Assembly: GCA_017964755.1 (NCBI GenBank)
Contig: JAGCRI010000095.1
Coordinates: 1 to 10,448, forward strand
Reading direction: 5' to 3'
Length of the DNA: 10,448 nucleotides
DNA from: Bacteroidales bacterium
Lineage (GTDB): Bacteria > Bacteroidota > Bacteroidia > Bacteroidales > WCHB1-69
The notes below the pieces were generated by a model. The model had not been told where the DNA came from. It searched no databases and was given only the letters and a program-made list of their open reading frames with translations. The translations under genes were made by a program, and so were the position numbers. Of this stretch, positions 1-6,927 are shown in pieces; position 1 is the first letter of the stretch, and each line of letters begins with the position of its first letter.

Positions 1-930
1 AGCTGCGTGCGGTCGGATCCTGAATCTCTAAAAAGATTGGAAGAGATAACAAGCAGAAAGATAAAACATTATAAAGCAGATATTTGCGATAAGGATAGCT
101 TTTTTAAAATCTTTGAAGAAGAAGGAAATATATCTGCCATTATACATTTCGCCGCATTCAAATCAGTTCCCGAATCTGTTGAATTTCCTTTGGAGTACTA
201 CCGGAACAATCTTAGTTCTCTTGAAAATGTTTTGGAGGCTTGTACAAAATACGCTGTCAAACATCTCATATTCTCCTCATCGTGTTCAATTTACGGTGAG
301 GTGAAAACACTTCCTGTTGACGAAACAACACCTATCAGCATTCCAGCCTGTCCGTATGCGCATACCAAGCAGATTGGCGAGCAGATGCTCCGTTTCTACG
401 CTGACAAGCATCCTGAAACCAAATACATTGCGCTCCGCTACTTTAATCCGATTGGGGCAGACATGAGCGGCAAAACAGGTGAAGAGCCGAAAGACGCTCC
501 GAACAACCTGCTGCCGATAATGACACAGGTGGCTTCGGGGCAGCGCGAGTGCCTCAATGTCTTCGGCACCGACTATGACACGCGGGACGGCTCATGCATA
601 CGCGACTACATACATGTTGCGGACATCGCCGATGCGCACGTCAAGGCTTTGCAATATCTTGAAAAAGAAAAAGATGCGCCTATTTTCGACACCTTCAACC
701 TTGGCAGCGGCAACGGCGTTTCGGTGCTGGAAATGATAGAGGCTTTTGTCCGCATAACAGGAATCAAATTGAATGTGAAGATGGTTGGTCGCCGCGCGGG
801 GGACGTTCCGGCAATTTACAGCAACAGCGACAAGGCTCACAGGCTGCTCGGCTGGCACTGCCGCCACACCCTTGACGACATGATTTCATCTGCGTGGAAG
901 TGGGAACAGGAACGAAACAGAAAGAAATAG
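1..930 (+). CDS. galE: UDP-glucose 4-epimerase, 5'-truncated by the window
   Basis: Interconverts UDP-glucose and UDP-galactose with bound NAD (Leloir pathway; supplies galactose for surface polysaccharides); cytoplasmic. The frame is open to base 1, and the N-terminal Rossmann part with the GxxGxxG nucleotide-binding motif (about 35-40 residues) is missing, so the GTG at 7 is not the true start. Numbered from that GTG, visible extended-SDR motifs are HFAAFKSVPES (47-57), FSSSCSIYG (89-97) with the active-site Ser, and the catalytic YxxxK as Y117-A-H-T-K121. Next come RYFNPIGA and the GalE signature RDGSCIRDYIHVADIADAH. The C-terminal substrate domain is complete to the TAG at 928-930. The gene converges on ftsK with an 18-bp gap and no terminator hairpin in it. 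GC content climbs from about a quarter to a third near the 5' end to about 60% after base 480. Family assignment is secure; substrate (Glc/Gal versus GlcNAc/GalNAc) is not proven. Confidence 0.95.
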   Translation, partial: SCVRSDPESLKRLEEITSRKIKHYKADICDKDSFFKIFEEEGNISAIIHFAAFKSVPESVEFPLEYYRNNLSSLENVLEACTKYAVKHLIFSSSCSIYGEVKTLPVDETTPISIPACPYAHTKQIGEQMLRFYADKHPETKYIALRYFNPIGADMSGKTGEEPKDAPNNLLPIMTQVASGQRECLNVFGTDYDTRDGSCIRDYIHVADIADAHVKALQYLEKEKDAPIFDTFNLGSGNGVSVLEMIEAFVRITGIKLNVKMVGRRAGDVPAIYSNSDKAHRLLGWHCRHTLDDMISSAWKWEQERNRKK

Positions 931-948
931 ACAGCCGCCTTAACCGGA

Positions 949-3597
949 TTAGCTATTAAGCCCCATTTTGTTGAATATCACACGCAGTTCTTCCAGCGTT
1001 GGGACCTTCACTTCGCGGGCTTTGCTGCCATTGCTTGGTCCGACAATCCCGTATTTTTCCATTTGATCCATAATGCGCCCTGCCCTATTGTATCCGAGCT
1101 GCATTTTGCGCTGCAGCAAGGAGGTTGATCCCTGCTGGGTTTGAACTATGAGAGTCGCCGCATCCTCGAAGCACGGGTCTATTTTCCCGTTATCAGCAGG
1201 TTCTTCATCAATTGCATCTTCATTTTCGTCAGCATACTCAGGCAGCATAAACGCATCAGGATACGACTGCTGGTTAGCGATAAAAGAGGTTATTGCCTCA
1301 ACTTCAGGGGTGTCAACAAAAGCGCATTGCAGACGGAGTAAATCGCTGCCGGTAGAGAGGAGCATATCACCTTTACCCACAAGCTGATCAGCACCTGTAG
1401 TATCGAGAATGGTTTGTGAGTCGATACGCGCCACGACACGGAAGGCGATACGTGCAGGGAAGTTACCCTTGATATTACCGCTAATGATTTTTACTGTAGG
1501 ACGCTGAGTAGCTATAATCAGATGGATACCGCAGGCACGCGCCAACTGCGCAAGTCGTGCTATCGGATACTCAACCTCGCGCCCTGCCGTCATTATCAAA
1601 TCGCCGAACTCGTCTATAATCAGCACAATGTATGGGAAATACCTGTGTCCGTTCAGTGGGGATAGCTCGCGGCGGCAGAACTTGGCGTTATACTCTTTTA
1701 TTGTTCTCACCTTGGCAGACTTCATCAAGTCGTAGCGGGTATCCATTTCTATACACAATGAGTTAAGAGTCTTTATTACCTTTTTCGTGTCAATGATAAT
1801 CGGCTCCTCCTCATCAGGCAATTTTGCAAGAAAATGCTTTTCGATAGTGGCATACAGGTTAAATTCCAGCTTTTTAGGGTCAACTAACACAAACTTCAGT
1901 TCTGATGGGTGCTTTGAATATAGGAGCGATGTAATAACCGCGTTAAGCCCCACCGATTTTCCTTGCCCTGTCGCACCGGCCATGAGCAGGTGAGGCATTT
2001 TGGCAAGGTCACATACAAACGGCTCATTGCTTATGGTTTTGCCCAATCCTATCGGGAGATCATACTTGTTGTTTTGGAATTTGTCGGAAGAGATTATCTC
2101 GCGCATCGAAACGATAGTCGGGACTTTGTTAGGCACTTCAATACCGATGGTGCCTTTGCCCGGTATCGGGGCGATGATACGGATACCCAAAGCCGACAAG
2201 CTGAGCGCTATGTCGTCTTCAAGGCTCTTTATACGGCTTATTCTCACACCCTCTTCAGGCACAATTTCATACAATGTGACTGTAGGTCCAATTATTGCTG
2301 AAATCTTTGTAATGCCAATCTTGAAGCTTTTCAGAGTATTCTCAATGCGAATTTTAGTTTCAGTGAGCTCTTTTCTCTGTGCTTCGGGCGAAATTGTCGC
2401 GCTCGTGTGCGGGTCGAGGCAGTCAATAGGCGGGAACTGGTAGGTTGAAAGGTCTTTGCGAGGGTCGTAAGGTTCAAGGTTACGAACATCTTCTGCTGTG
2501 AGTTCACGAACTGTCTCATCTTCCGCCACATCTTCATTTTCCTCATCCGCATCTTCAGAATTGGCATCATCAATTGCCTTATTGATATTGTTTATAATCT
2601 CAAAGGTAACGTCCGACTGGGTTGCAGCAACCTCTTCATCAGATGGAGTCCCATCTGTATCCGGCTCATCTTCTGTCTTTTCCTTTCCCTCTTCAGGAAA
2701 ATGAATTGTGTTATCACCGTTAAGGCCCGACTGCAAACTGTTCAAATCTGATATATATGGGTCTTCCAGATTTGTATTGGTATCATCATCGTCAGTTTGT
2801 TTTCCGTTTCGTGTTTTTCCGCTGTTTTCTGATGTCTTTCCTGATTCTGATTTTCTGTTTTTAATGGCTGTTACAGAAGCGGTCCAGATAGCCGCTATGC
2901 CTCCGCCTATTGCTATAAAAAGATTTTTAATAGACATCTGATAACAAAGGATGAGTAGTATCAAAGCCGTTACGACAGTGATAAGGCCTGTAACCAATTT
3001 GCCTGTGGCGGCAAGCAACGCTTGTGAAGTATAGATTCCGAAATCGCCCGCAAGGTACTCGTAAGGCGTATTTGCCACGAAGAGGCCTGTTGCGAATGAG
3101 AACCACGCCATAGTCAGAAGAGTGGATATTGATATTTTCACTACGGAGATTGGCTCCTCATGTCTTTTAAGGCTGATACCGATAAGTTTCAGTCCATAGA
3201 GGAAAAACAGCAGCACGAAGCCGAGTGCGGCGAAACCGAAGGTATAATCAGTGAAGAAGTGCGCGAGGTGTGCGCCGGGCGAGCGTGCGAGGTTGTGCGG
3301 GGGCAGCGCGGGGTTGCCGATGTGGGCCACATCGTGTTTCTGGGTGAATATGTAAGAGCCCACAGACACCAGCAGCAACAGCGAAAATGCCACGAGCAGG
3401 AGCCCGTAAACCTTGATCATTGCATCGCTGGCGAAGAAAGCCATAAAAGACTTTTCACCGTGCTCTTTCTTCGTGCCGGAGTTTGCTTTTGACTTTGACC
3501 CTTTGTGATGCTTCACCACCCGTGCATTTTTAACCGGGGCGCTGCCTTTCCTGTAGTTTTTGTTTGTTTTCTGTATGTTGTGATGTATTGTACGCAT
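949..3597 (-). CDS. ftsK: FtsK/SpoIIIE-family DNA translocase
   Basis: Septal ATP-driven DNA pump that clears and aligns chromosome termini and, in the known family, activates XerCD at dif. I start it at the ATG at 3595-3597 (882 aa). The upstream in-frame TTG at 3634-3636 lies inside the promoter -7 box and cannot be used from that promoter. Numbering from the ATG: a basic Lys/Asn-rich N-terminus (1-50); four clear membrane segments near 60-84, 119-141, 153-175 and 194-218, with a weaker fifth near 223-243; a very acidic low-complexity linker (about 270-375); then the motor domain with Walker A GATGQGKS (541-548), Walker B IVLIIDEF (657-664) and the IIATQRPTV segment. The C-terminal gamma winged-helix region (about 807-867, ending QMEKYGIVGPSNGSKAREV) is present, so this is a full-length FtsK rather than a conjugation-type motor. 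It is monocistronic here, divergent from the DUF2147-murC pair and convergent with galE. Confidence 0.96.
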   Translation of the reverse strand: MRTIHHNIQKTNKNYRKGSAPVKNARVVKHHKGSKSKANSGTKKEHGEKSFMAFFASDAMIKVYGLLLVAFSLLLLVSVGSYIFTQKHDVAHIGNPALPPHNLARSPGAHLAHFFTDYTFGFAALGFVLLFFLYGLKLIGISLKRHEEPISVVKISISTLLTMAWFSFATGLFVANTPYEYLAGDFGIYTSQALLAATGKLVTGLITVVTALILLILCYQMSIKNLFIAIGGGIAAIWTASVTAIKNRKSESGKTSENSGKTRNGKQTDDDDTNTNLEDPYISDLNSLQSGLNGDNTIHFPEEGKEKTEDEPDTDGTPSDEEVAATQSDVTFEIINNINKAIDDANSEDADEENEDVAEDETVRELTAEDVRNLEPYDPRKDLSTYQFPPIDCLDPHTSATISPEAQRKELTETKIRIENTLKSFKIGITKISAIIGPTVTLYEIVPEEGVRISRIKSLEDDIALSLSALGIRIIAPIPGKGTIGIEVPNKVPTIVSMREIISSDKFQNNKYDLPIGLGKTISNEPFVCDLAKMPHLLMAGATGQGKSVGLNAVITSLLYSKHPSELKFVLVDPKKLEFNLYATIEKHFLAKLPDEEEPIIIDTKKVIKTLNSLCIEMDTRYDLMKSAKVRTIKEYNAKFCRRELSPLNGHRYFPYIVLIIDEFGDLIMTAGREVEYPIARLAQLARACGIHLIIATQRPTVKIISGNIKGNFPARIAFRVVARIDSQTILDTTGADQLVGKGDMLLSTGSDLLRLQCAFVDTPEVEAITSFIANQQSYPDAFMLPEYADENEDAIDEEPADNGKIDPCFEDAATLIVQTQQGSTSLLQRKMQLGYNRAGRIMDQMEKYGIVGPSNGSKAREVKVPTLEELRVIFNKMGLNS

Positions 3598-3633
3598 AAA
3601 TACGCTGCTATTTTTACTAATATCTGAAAATAG

Positions 3634-3663
3634 CAAAGATATTAATAATTTGTTGGTTTCAAA
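3634..3663 (-). promoter_or_regulatory. Bacteroidota-type promoter of ftsK
   Basis: On the minus strand a perfect TAnnTTTG -7 box, TATCTTTG (3641 to 3634), is preceded by TTTG (3663 to 3660) with an 18-nt spacer, slightly short of the usual 19-21. It lies 36 bp upstream of the chosen ATG. This places transcription start downstream of the in-frame TTG and supports the ATG at 3597 as the start. Confidence 0.7.
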
Positions 3664-3817
3664 GTTTTTTTTGTTTCTTTTTTCAACAAAAAAATGTGTA
3701 TAGATTAAGCCGTGAAAGTTTGGGAAAACCGCCTCGCGTTAACAACATTTTCACTTTCTGTCAGCAACAATACAAAAATTTCTTATCTCAAAGGCCATAG
3801 AAATTGGATTTTTATTG
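3664..3817. other. Divergent intergenic region between ftsK and the DUF2147 gene
   Basis: The full gap between the two start codons is about 250 bp, with a promoter at each end. The middle is AT-rich, with T runs near 3665-3685 and an A run near 3691-3697. I found no open frame with coding character, no tRNA and no strong hairpin. A short inverted match (GAAAGT/ACTTTC near 3714 and 3752) is too weak to call an operator. Confidence 0.5.
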
Positions 3818-3825
3818 TACCTTTG
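3818..3825 (+). promoter_or_regulatory. Putative -7 box of the DUF2147-murC operon
   Basis: TACCTTTG fits TAnnTTTG and is followed by CA, as in other promoters here. It lies 24 bp before the ATG at 3850. I see no good TTTG -33 element at 19-21 nt upstream; the nearest TTG (3804-3806) is too close. The short leader has only a weak AAG near the start. Confidence 0.6.
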
Positions 3826-3849
3826 CATTTGTGATTCTATCATTATAAG

Positions 3850-4308
3850 ATGAAAAAACTGTTTGCATTCTTTGCCATTTGTCTTTTCTCATTACCTACG
3901 GCTTTGCCACAAGAGAAGGCCGACCGGATCCTTGGGGTTTACTCTGTAATTGAGTTGGATACAAAAGAGGAATCGAAAGTGAAGATTTTCAAGGGCGAAG
4001 ACGGCAAATACTACGGTCAGGTCATCTGGCTTAAAAAACCTAATTTTCCTGACGGGACCCCGAAAAGGGACATAAAAAATCCTGACCCGAAACTCAGAAA
4101 CACACCCGGCGACAAAATATTGCTGATGAAAGGGTTCTCATACGACCCCGCAAAAGAGGAATGGAAGGGCGGCACAATATACGATCCTGTGCACGGGAAA
4201 ACCTACTCCTGCTACTTGAAATTCGAGTCCGACACAAAACTGAAAGTCCGCGGATACATCGGCATTCCCGCTTTAGGCAAAAGCATGTACTGGAACAAAC
4301 TACAATGA
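3850..4308 (+). CDS. Secreted DUF2147 family protein
   Basis: A 152-aa protein of unknown biochemical function, probably periplasmic. Residues 1-20 form a signal peptide (MKKL, then a hydrophobic core, with a likely cut near Ala18-Gln21). There is no Cys lipobox at the cut site, so it is probably not a lipoprotein. The mature part shows the DUF2147 pattern: an early GVYSV strand, GKYYGQVIWL (52-61), GGTIYDPVHGKTY (107-119) and the closing RGYIGIPALGKSMYW (134-148). The family is predicted to fold as a small beta-barrel; no enzyme activity is established. Its TGA stop (4306-4308) overlaps the murC start in an ATGA arrangement, so the two are probably co-transcribed and translationally coupled. 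That placement hints at an envelope-related role, which is inference only. Confidence 0.9.
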   Translation: MKKLFAFFAICLFSLPTALPQEKADRILGVYSVIELDTKEESKVKIFKGEDGKYYGQVIWLKKPNFPDGTPKRDIKNPDPKLRNTPGDKILLMKGFSYDPAKEEWKGGTIYDPVHGKTYSCYLKFESDTKLKVRGYIGIPALGKSMYWNKLQ

Positions 4309-5642
4309 TGGAAAGAGCAAAAAACATATATTTCCTTGGCATCGGTGGCATCGGAATGAGCGCGCTTGCCCATTACTACCTCCTTGAAGGATGCAATATC
4401 TACGGCTACGACAGAACCCCCTCCCCTATCACCGACCGCCTTGCCTCTGAAGGGGCGCACATCCATTTTGACGAAAACCCTGACATAATACCACAGGACA
4501 TTGATTTCGTAATCTATACGCCGGCAATCAGCAAAGAGCACAAAGAATACCTGCACTTTCTGCAAAAAGGCACTCCCATCTACAAAAGAGCCCAAGTTTT
4601 GGGTATGATAACCGACAGATACAGCACCGCTGCTGTGGCCGGCACTCACGGCAAGACAACCACAACATCAATGCTCGCCCACATTCTGAACGATGAACGA
4701 AACACCATCGCTTTCATCGGCGGCATTGCAAAAAACTTCGACAGCAACTTCGTATTGCACCCGAACCCCGAAATCGCAGTAGTGGAAGCTGACGAGTTCG
4801 ACCGCTCTTTCCTGACCCTGCACCCCGAAATTGCAGTAATAACCTCCATGGACGCCGACCACTTGGACATATACGGCTCCAAGACAAAACTTGAGGAGTC
4901 GTTCAACCTTTTCGCGGCGCAAGTCAGCGGCACAGTAATTGCCAACGAAAAGATTGCACCGCTCATCAGCCATAACAACAAGCTGACATACGGATTTGCA
5001 CCGGCCTCCGACTGCCATGCGACTGACATCACCCCGCACGAAAACCTGACAGACTTCACAATACACTACCTTGATGAGCCCCCCATTCGGATAACAATCG
5101 CCGTGCCGGGCACTCACAACGCCCTCAACGCTACCGCTGCATACGCCGCCGCCCGACAGCTCGGAATCGCCCCCGAAACCATACGCGCGAAATTGGCTAC
5201 TTTCAGCGGCGTGAAAAGACGCTTCGACTACCAAATTGCCTCTCCCGGCCTTGTTTTCATAGACGACTACGCCCATCACCCCGAAGAGTTGCGCTCAATA
5301 ATATGCTCTGTAAAAGAGATATACAAGTCAAAAAAGCTGACCGTCATATTCCAGCCACACCTGTACACACGTACCCGCGATTTCGCGCACGAGTTTGCAG
5401 AAGTGCTGGGACTCGCCGACAAAATCATACTGCTTCCAATCTACCCAGCCCGCGAGCTGCCCATACAAGGCATCGACTCACAATACCTTCTCAGCCTTAT
5501 CGGAAACAACAACAAAATAGTGCTCGAAAAAGACCAGCTGCTCGCCCACCTTGCAAAAAACAAGCCTGAGGTGCTGCTCACCCTCGGTGCCGGCGACATT
5601 GACCGCCTCGTGCCAAAAATCAAAGAACTATTTGAAAAATAA
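4305..5642 (+). CDS. murC: UDP-N-acetylmuramate--L-alanine ligase
   Basis: Cytoplasmic ATP-dependent ligase that adds L-Ala to UDP-MurNAc, the first amino acid of the peptidoglycan stem peptide. It is 445 aa (444 if the second of two adjacent ATGs is used), within the usual MurC range. Counting from 4305: N-terminal UDP-binding GIGGIGMS (12-19); Mur-ligase P-loop GTHGKTTT (113-120); EADEFDRSF (161-169) and DADHLD (183-188) in the central ATPase domain; HNALNA (271-276); and the C-terminal domain with GVKRRFDY (302-309), DDYAHHPEE (320-328) and LGAGDID (427-433). GVKRRFDY and the GIGGIGMS loop favour MurC over MurD/E/F; Mpl is the closest alternative, but the length and motifs fit MurC better. 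The frame stays open back to 4161, but that part lies inside DUF2147 and lacks Mur homology. It is unusual in standing apart from other mur/fts genes. Confidence 0.95.
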   Translation: MMERAKNIYFLGIGGIGMSALAHYYLLEGCNIYGYDRTPSPITDRLASEGAHIHFDENPDIIPQDIDFVIYTPAISKEHKEYLHFLQKGTPIYKRAQVLGMITDRYSTAAVAGTHGKTTTTSMLAHILNDERNTIAFIGGIAKNFDSNFVLHPNPEIAVVEADEFDRSFLTLHPEIAVITSMDADHLDIYGSKTKLEESFNLFAAQVSGTVIANEKIAPLISHNNKLTYGFAPASDCHATDITPHENLTDFTIHYLDEPPIRITIAVPGTHNALNATAAYAAARQLGIAPETIRAKLATFSGVKRRFDYQIASPGLVFIDDYAHHPEELRSIICSVKEIYKSKKLTVIFQPHLYTRTRDFAHEFAEVLGLADKIILLPIYPARELPIQGIDSQYLLSLIGNNNKIVLEKDQLLAHLAKNKPEVLLTLGAGDIDRLVPKIKELFEK

Positions 5643-5705
5643 AATTATTTTCTCGAACATATACATATTAATATTATAAAAACATAACCCTAAAAACTTT
5701 AAATT

Positions 5706-6215
5706 ATGATAGCACAAAAAATGCAAAAAGAAATCAATGACCAGATCAACGCAGAATTTTGGTCAGCCTACCTTTATTTAAGCATGTCATCATGGTTCAC
5801 AGAACAGAATCTGCCGGGACTTGCAAACTGGATGTATGTGCAATATCAGGAAGAGATGGCACACGGCATGAAGATGTTCCGCTACATTCATGAACGCGGC
5901 GGCGAAGTGAAGCTGCAGCCCATCGCGAAAGTGCCGACATCATGGAAATCTCCTTCTGCCGCATTCGACGAAGTATTCAAACACGAACAAAAAGTCACAT
6001 CACTCATCAATAAGCTGATGGACACCGCTGTCGAATTAAAAGACTATGCTTCAATAAGTTTCCTCAACTGGTACATTGATGAACAAGTTGAAGAGGAAGC
6101 AAACGCAAGCGACATCTACACAACACTCAAAGAAATTGAGAAGATGCCTGGCGCACTGCGCATGTATGACAAGGAATTTGCAAGCCGCAAATTTGTTGAC
6201 GAAACACAAGAATAA
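5706..6215 (+). CDS. ftnA: Bacterial ferritin (iron storage)
   Basis: A 169-aa non-haem ferritin that oxidises Fe(II) and stores it as ferric mineral in a 24-subunit cytoplasmic shell. All ferroxidase residues known from E. coli FtnA are present at the same numbers: Glu17, Glu50, His53 and Glu94, plus Gln127 and Glu130. The third-site carboxylates Glu49, Glu126 and Glu129 are also present, as is the conserved Tyr24. It lacks the haem-ligand context of bacterioferritin and is far shorter than rubrerythrin. The 63-bp AT-rich gap after murC shows no convincing TAnnTTTG promoter, so it could be read through from murC or use a promoter I cannot recognise. A strong terminator follows. The gene symbol follows the E. 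coli FtnA type. Confidence 0.96.
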   Translation: MIAQKMQKEINDQINAEFWSAYLYLSMSSWFTEQNLPGLANWMYVQYQEEMAHGMKMFRYIHERGGEVKLQPIAKVPTSWKSPSAAFDEVFKHEQKVTSLINKLMDTAVELKDYASISFLNWYIDEQVEEEANASDIYTTLKEIEKMPGALRMYDKEFASRKFVDETQE

Positions 6216-6238
6216 AGAAAACACGCAGAATTACGATA

Positions 6239-6272
6239 ACAGAGTCGCCTTAACGGGCGGCTCTGTTTTTTT
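6239..6272 (+). terminator. Rho-independent terminator of the ferritin gene
   Basis: An 11-bp stem (6239-6249 with 6256-6266, one T-G wobble at 6245/6260) and a 6-nt loop run into seven Ts (6266-6272). It sits 24 bp after the ferritin stop. The right arm and loop overlap the last codons and the stop (6250-6252) of the convergent methyltransferase gene. On the opposite strand no U-run follows the hairpin, so it should terminate mainly the plus-strand transcript. Confidence 0.88.
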
Positions 6273-6789
6273 GTCGGAAGCACTCCCATAGCACCACGCC
6301 GGCCGCCACAGAGACATTGAGCGAGTGCTTCGTCCCAACCTGAGGTATTTCAATGGCGCCGTCGCAAAGGGCAAGCACTGCATCATCAACGCCAAAAACC
6401 TCATTGCCAAGTATCACGGCATATTTGTCATTTTTGCAAAAATCAAATTCTGTAAGCATGGAAGATGTGTCAACCTGCTCAACAGCATAAATTTTATATC
6501 CGTCATTTTTAAGCTGCTGCACCACACTAACGCACTCTTTCCCATACCTCCAATCCACACTTTCAGTTGCTCCAAGTGCGGTCTTGGTAATCTCCTTATG
6601 CGGAGGTGTAGCAGTAATGCCACACAAATACAAAGTCTCTATCCCAAAAGCATCACAGGTTCTGAACACCGAGCCCACATTATTCATGCTTCTCACACTG
6701 TCGAGCACAACCACCAAAGGCAGTTTCTGCTGTTTTTTAAACTCGTCCATGGTAGCGCGCCCCATCTCTTCCGGCAAAAGTTTCCTCAT
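6250..6789 (-). CDS. TrmH/SpoU-family RNA 2'-O-methyltransferase
   Basis: A 179-aa SPOUT-class methyltransferase predicted to put a 2'-O-methyl group on tRNA or rRNA using S-adenosylmethionine bound in a C-terminal trefoil knot. The three SpoU motifs are clear: motif 1 NNVGSVFRT (36-44) with the catalytic-type Arg43; motif 2 ILGNEVFGV (126-134); motif 3 IPQVGTKHSLNVSVAAGVV (148-166) with Asn158. The extra N-terminal substrate-binding domain of RlmB is absent, so it is a minimal enzyme like TrmH or TrmL. Its target cannot be fixed from sequence, so I give no symbol. The start at the ATG 6787-6789 follows a 53-nt leader from the divergent promoter; Met9 or Met14 could be alternative starts. Its stop lies in the ferritin terminator hairpin. 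Confidence 0.93.
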   Translation of the reverse strand: MRKLLPEEMGRATMDEFKKQQKLPLVVVLDSVRSMNNVGSVFRTCDAFGIETLYLCGITATPPHKEITKTALGATESVDWRYGKECVSVVQQLKNDGYKIYAVEQVDTSSMLTEFDFCKNDKYAVILGNEVFGVDDAVLALCDGAIEIPQVGTKHSLNVSVAAGVVLWECFRQKNRAAR

Positions 6790-6842
6790 ATAAAACGGTT
6801 TATCTTAATATTCACTCAAAAGCACTTAAAACTAACGGTTTG

Positions 6843-6876
6843 CAAAAATAAACATTTATTCCTTAACCATTTCAAA
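6843..6876 (-). promoter_or_regulatory. Promoter of the minus-strand SPOUT methyltransferase gene
   Basis: On the minus strand TATTTTTG (6850 to 6843) matches TAnnTTTG and is followed by CA. A TTTG (6876 to 6873) lies 22 nt upstream, slightly longer than the usual spacing. The -7 box is 53 bp from the ATG. Its 3' half lies in the inverted element described at 6833-6909. Confidence 0.6.
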
Positions 6877-6892
6877 CAATTAAAAAAAAATG

Positions 6893-6900
6893 TATCTTTG
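6893..6900 (+). promoter_or_regulatory. -7 box of the TPR-ribH-fmt operon
   Basis: TATCTTTG is a perfect TAnnTTTG box followed by CA, 27 bp before the ATG at 6928. The region at the expected -33 distance is A-rich and has no clear TTTG. An ATG at 6918 is followed after two codons by TAT and is out of frame with the gene, so 6928 is kept as the start. Confidence 0.65.
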
Positions 6901-6927
6901 CAACCGTTAAATAAAAAATGAATTATT

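Larger units (their letters stand above)
6833..6909. repeat. Near-perfect inverted element over two divergent promoters
   Basis: The minus strand reads TTTGCAAACCGTTA (6846 to 6833) and the plus strand reads TTTGCAACCGTTA (6897 to 6909): the same word in inverted orientation, differing by one A. In each case its TTTG is the end of the -7 box and the rest covers the expected start site. The arms are separated by 50 bp. A shorter relative, AACCGTTTTA, occurs on the minus strand at about 6793-6802, next to the methyltransferase start codon. It could be a shared operator or just parallel promoter sequence. Confidence 0.5.

Noticed and set aside
7..9. GTG as the start codon of galE
   Set aside because: The frame is open to base 1 and the NAD-binding Rossmann motif every GalE needs is missing, so the gene begins outside the window.
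2000..2443. Plus-strand open frame of 147 codons inside ftsK
   Set aside because: It lies wholly antisense to the strongly conserved FtsK motor region, has no recognisable domain and no promoter or ribosome-binding context.
4161..4304. A 48-codon N-terminal extension of murC
   Set aside because: It overlaps DUF2147 coding sequence and has no Mur similarity. The ATG at 4305/4308 places the GIGGIGMS motif at the usual distance from the N-terminus.
4668..5279. Minus-strand open frame of 203 codons inside murC
   Set aside because: It is antisense to motif-bearing murC. The Gly/Val/Cys-rich translation is typical of a shadow frame in GC-rich coding DNA.
5643..5705. Dedicated promoter for the ferritin gene
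   Set aside because: The AT-rich gap contains no TAnnTTTG match. AAACTTTA near 5694 is too poor to call, so origin of the transcript is left open.
6325..6921. Plus-strand open frame of 198 codons opposite the SPOUT methyltransferase gene
   Set aside because: The other strand carries all three SpoU motifs. This frame has no known motif and runs on through the divergent promoter region.
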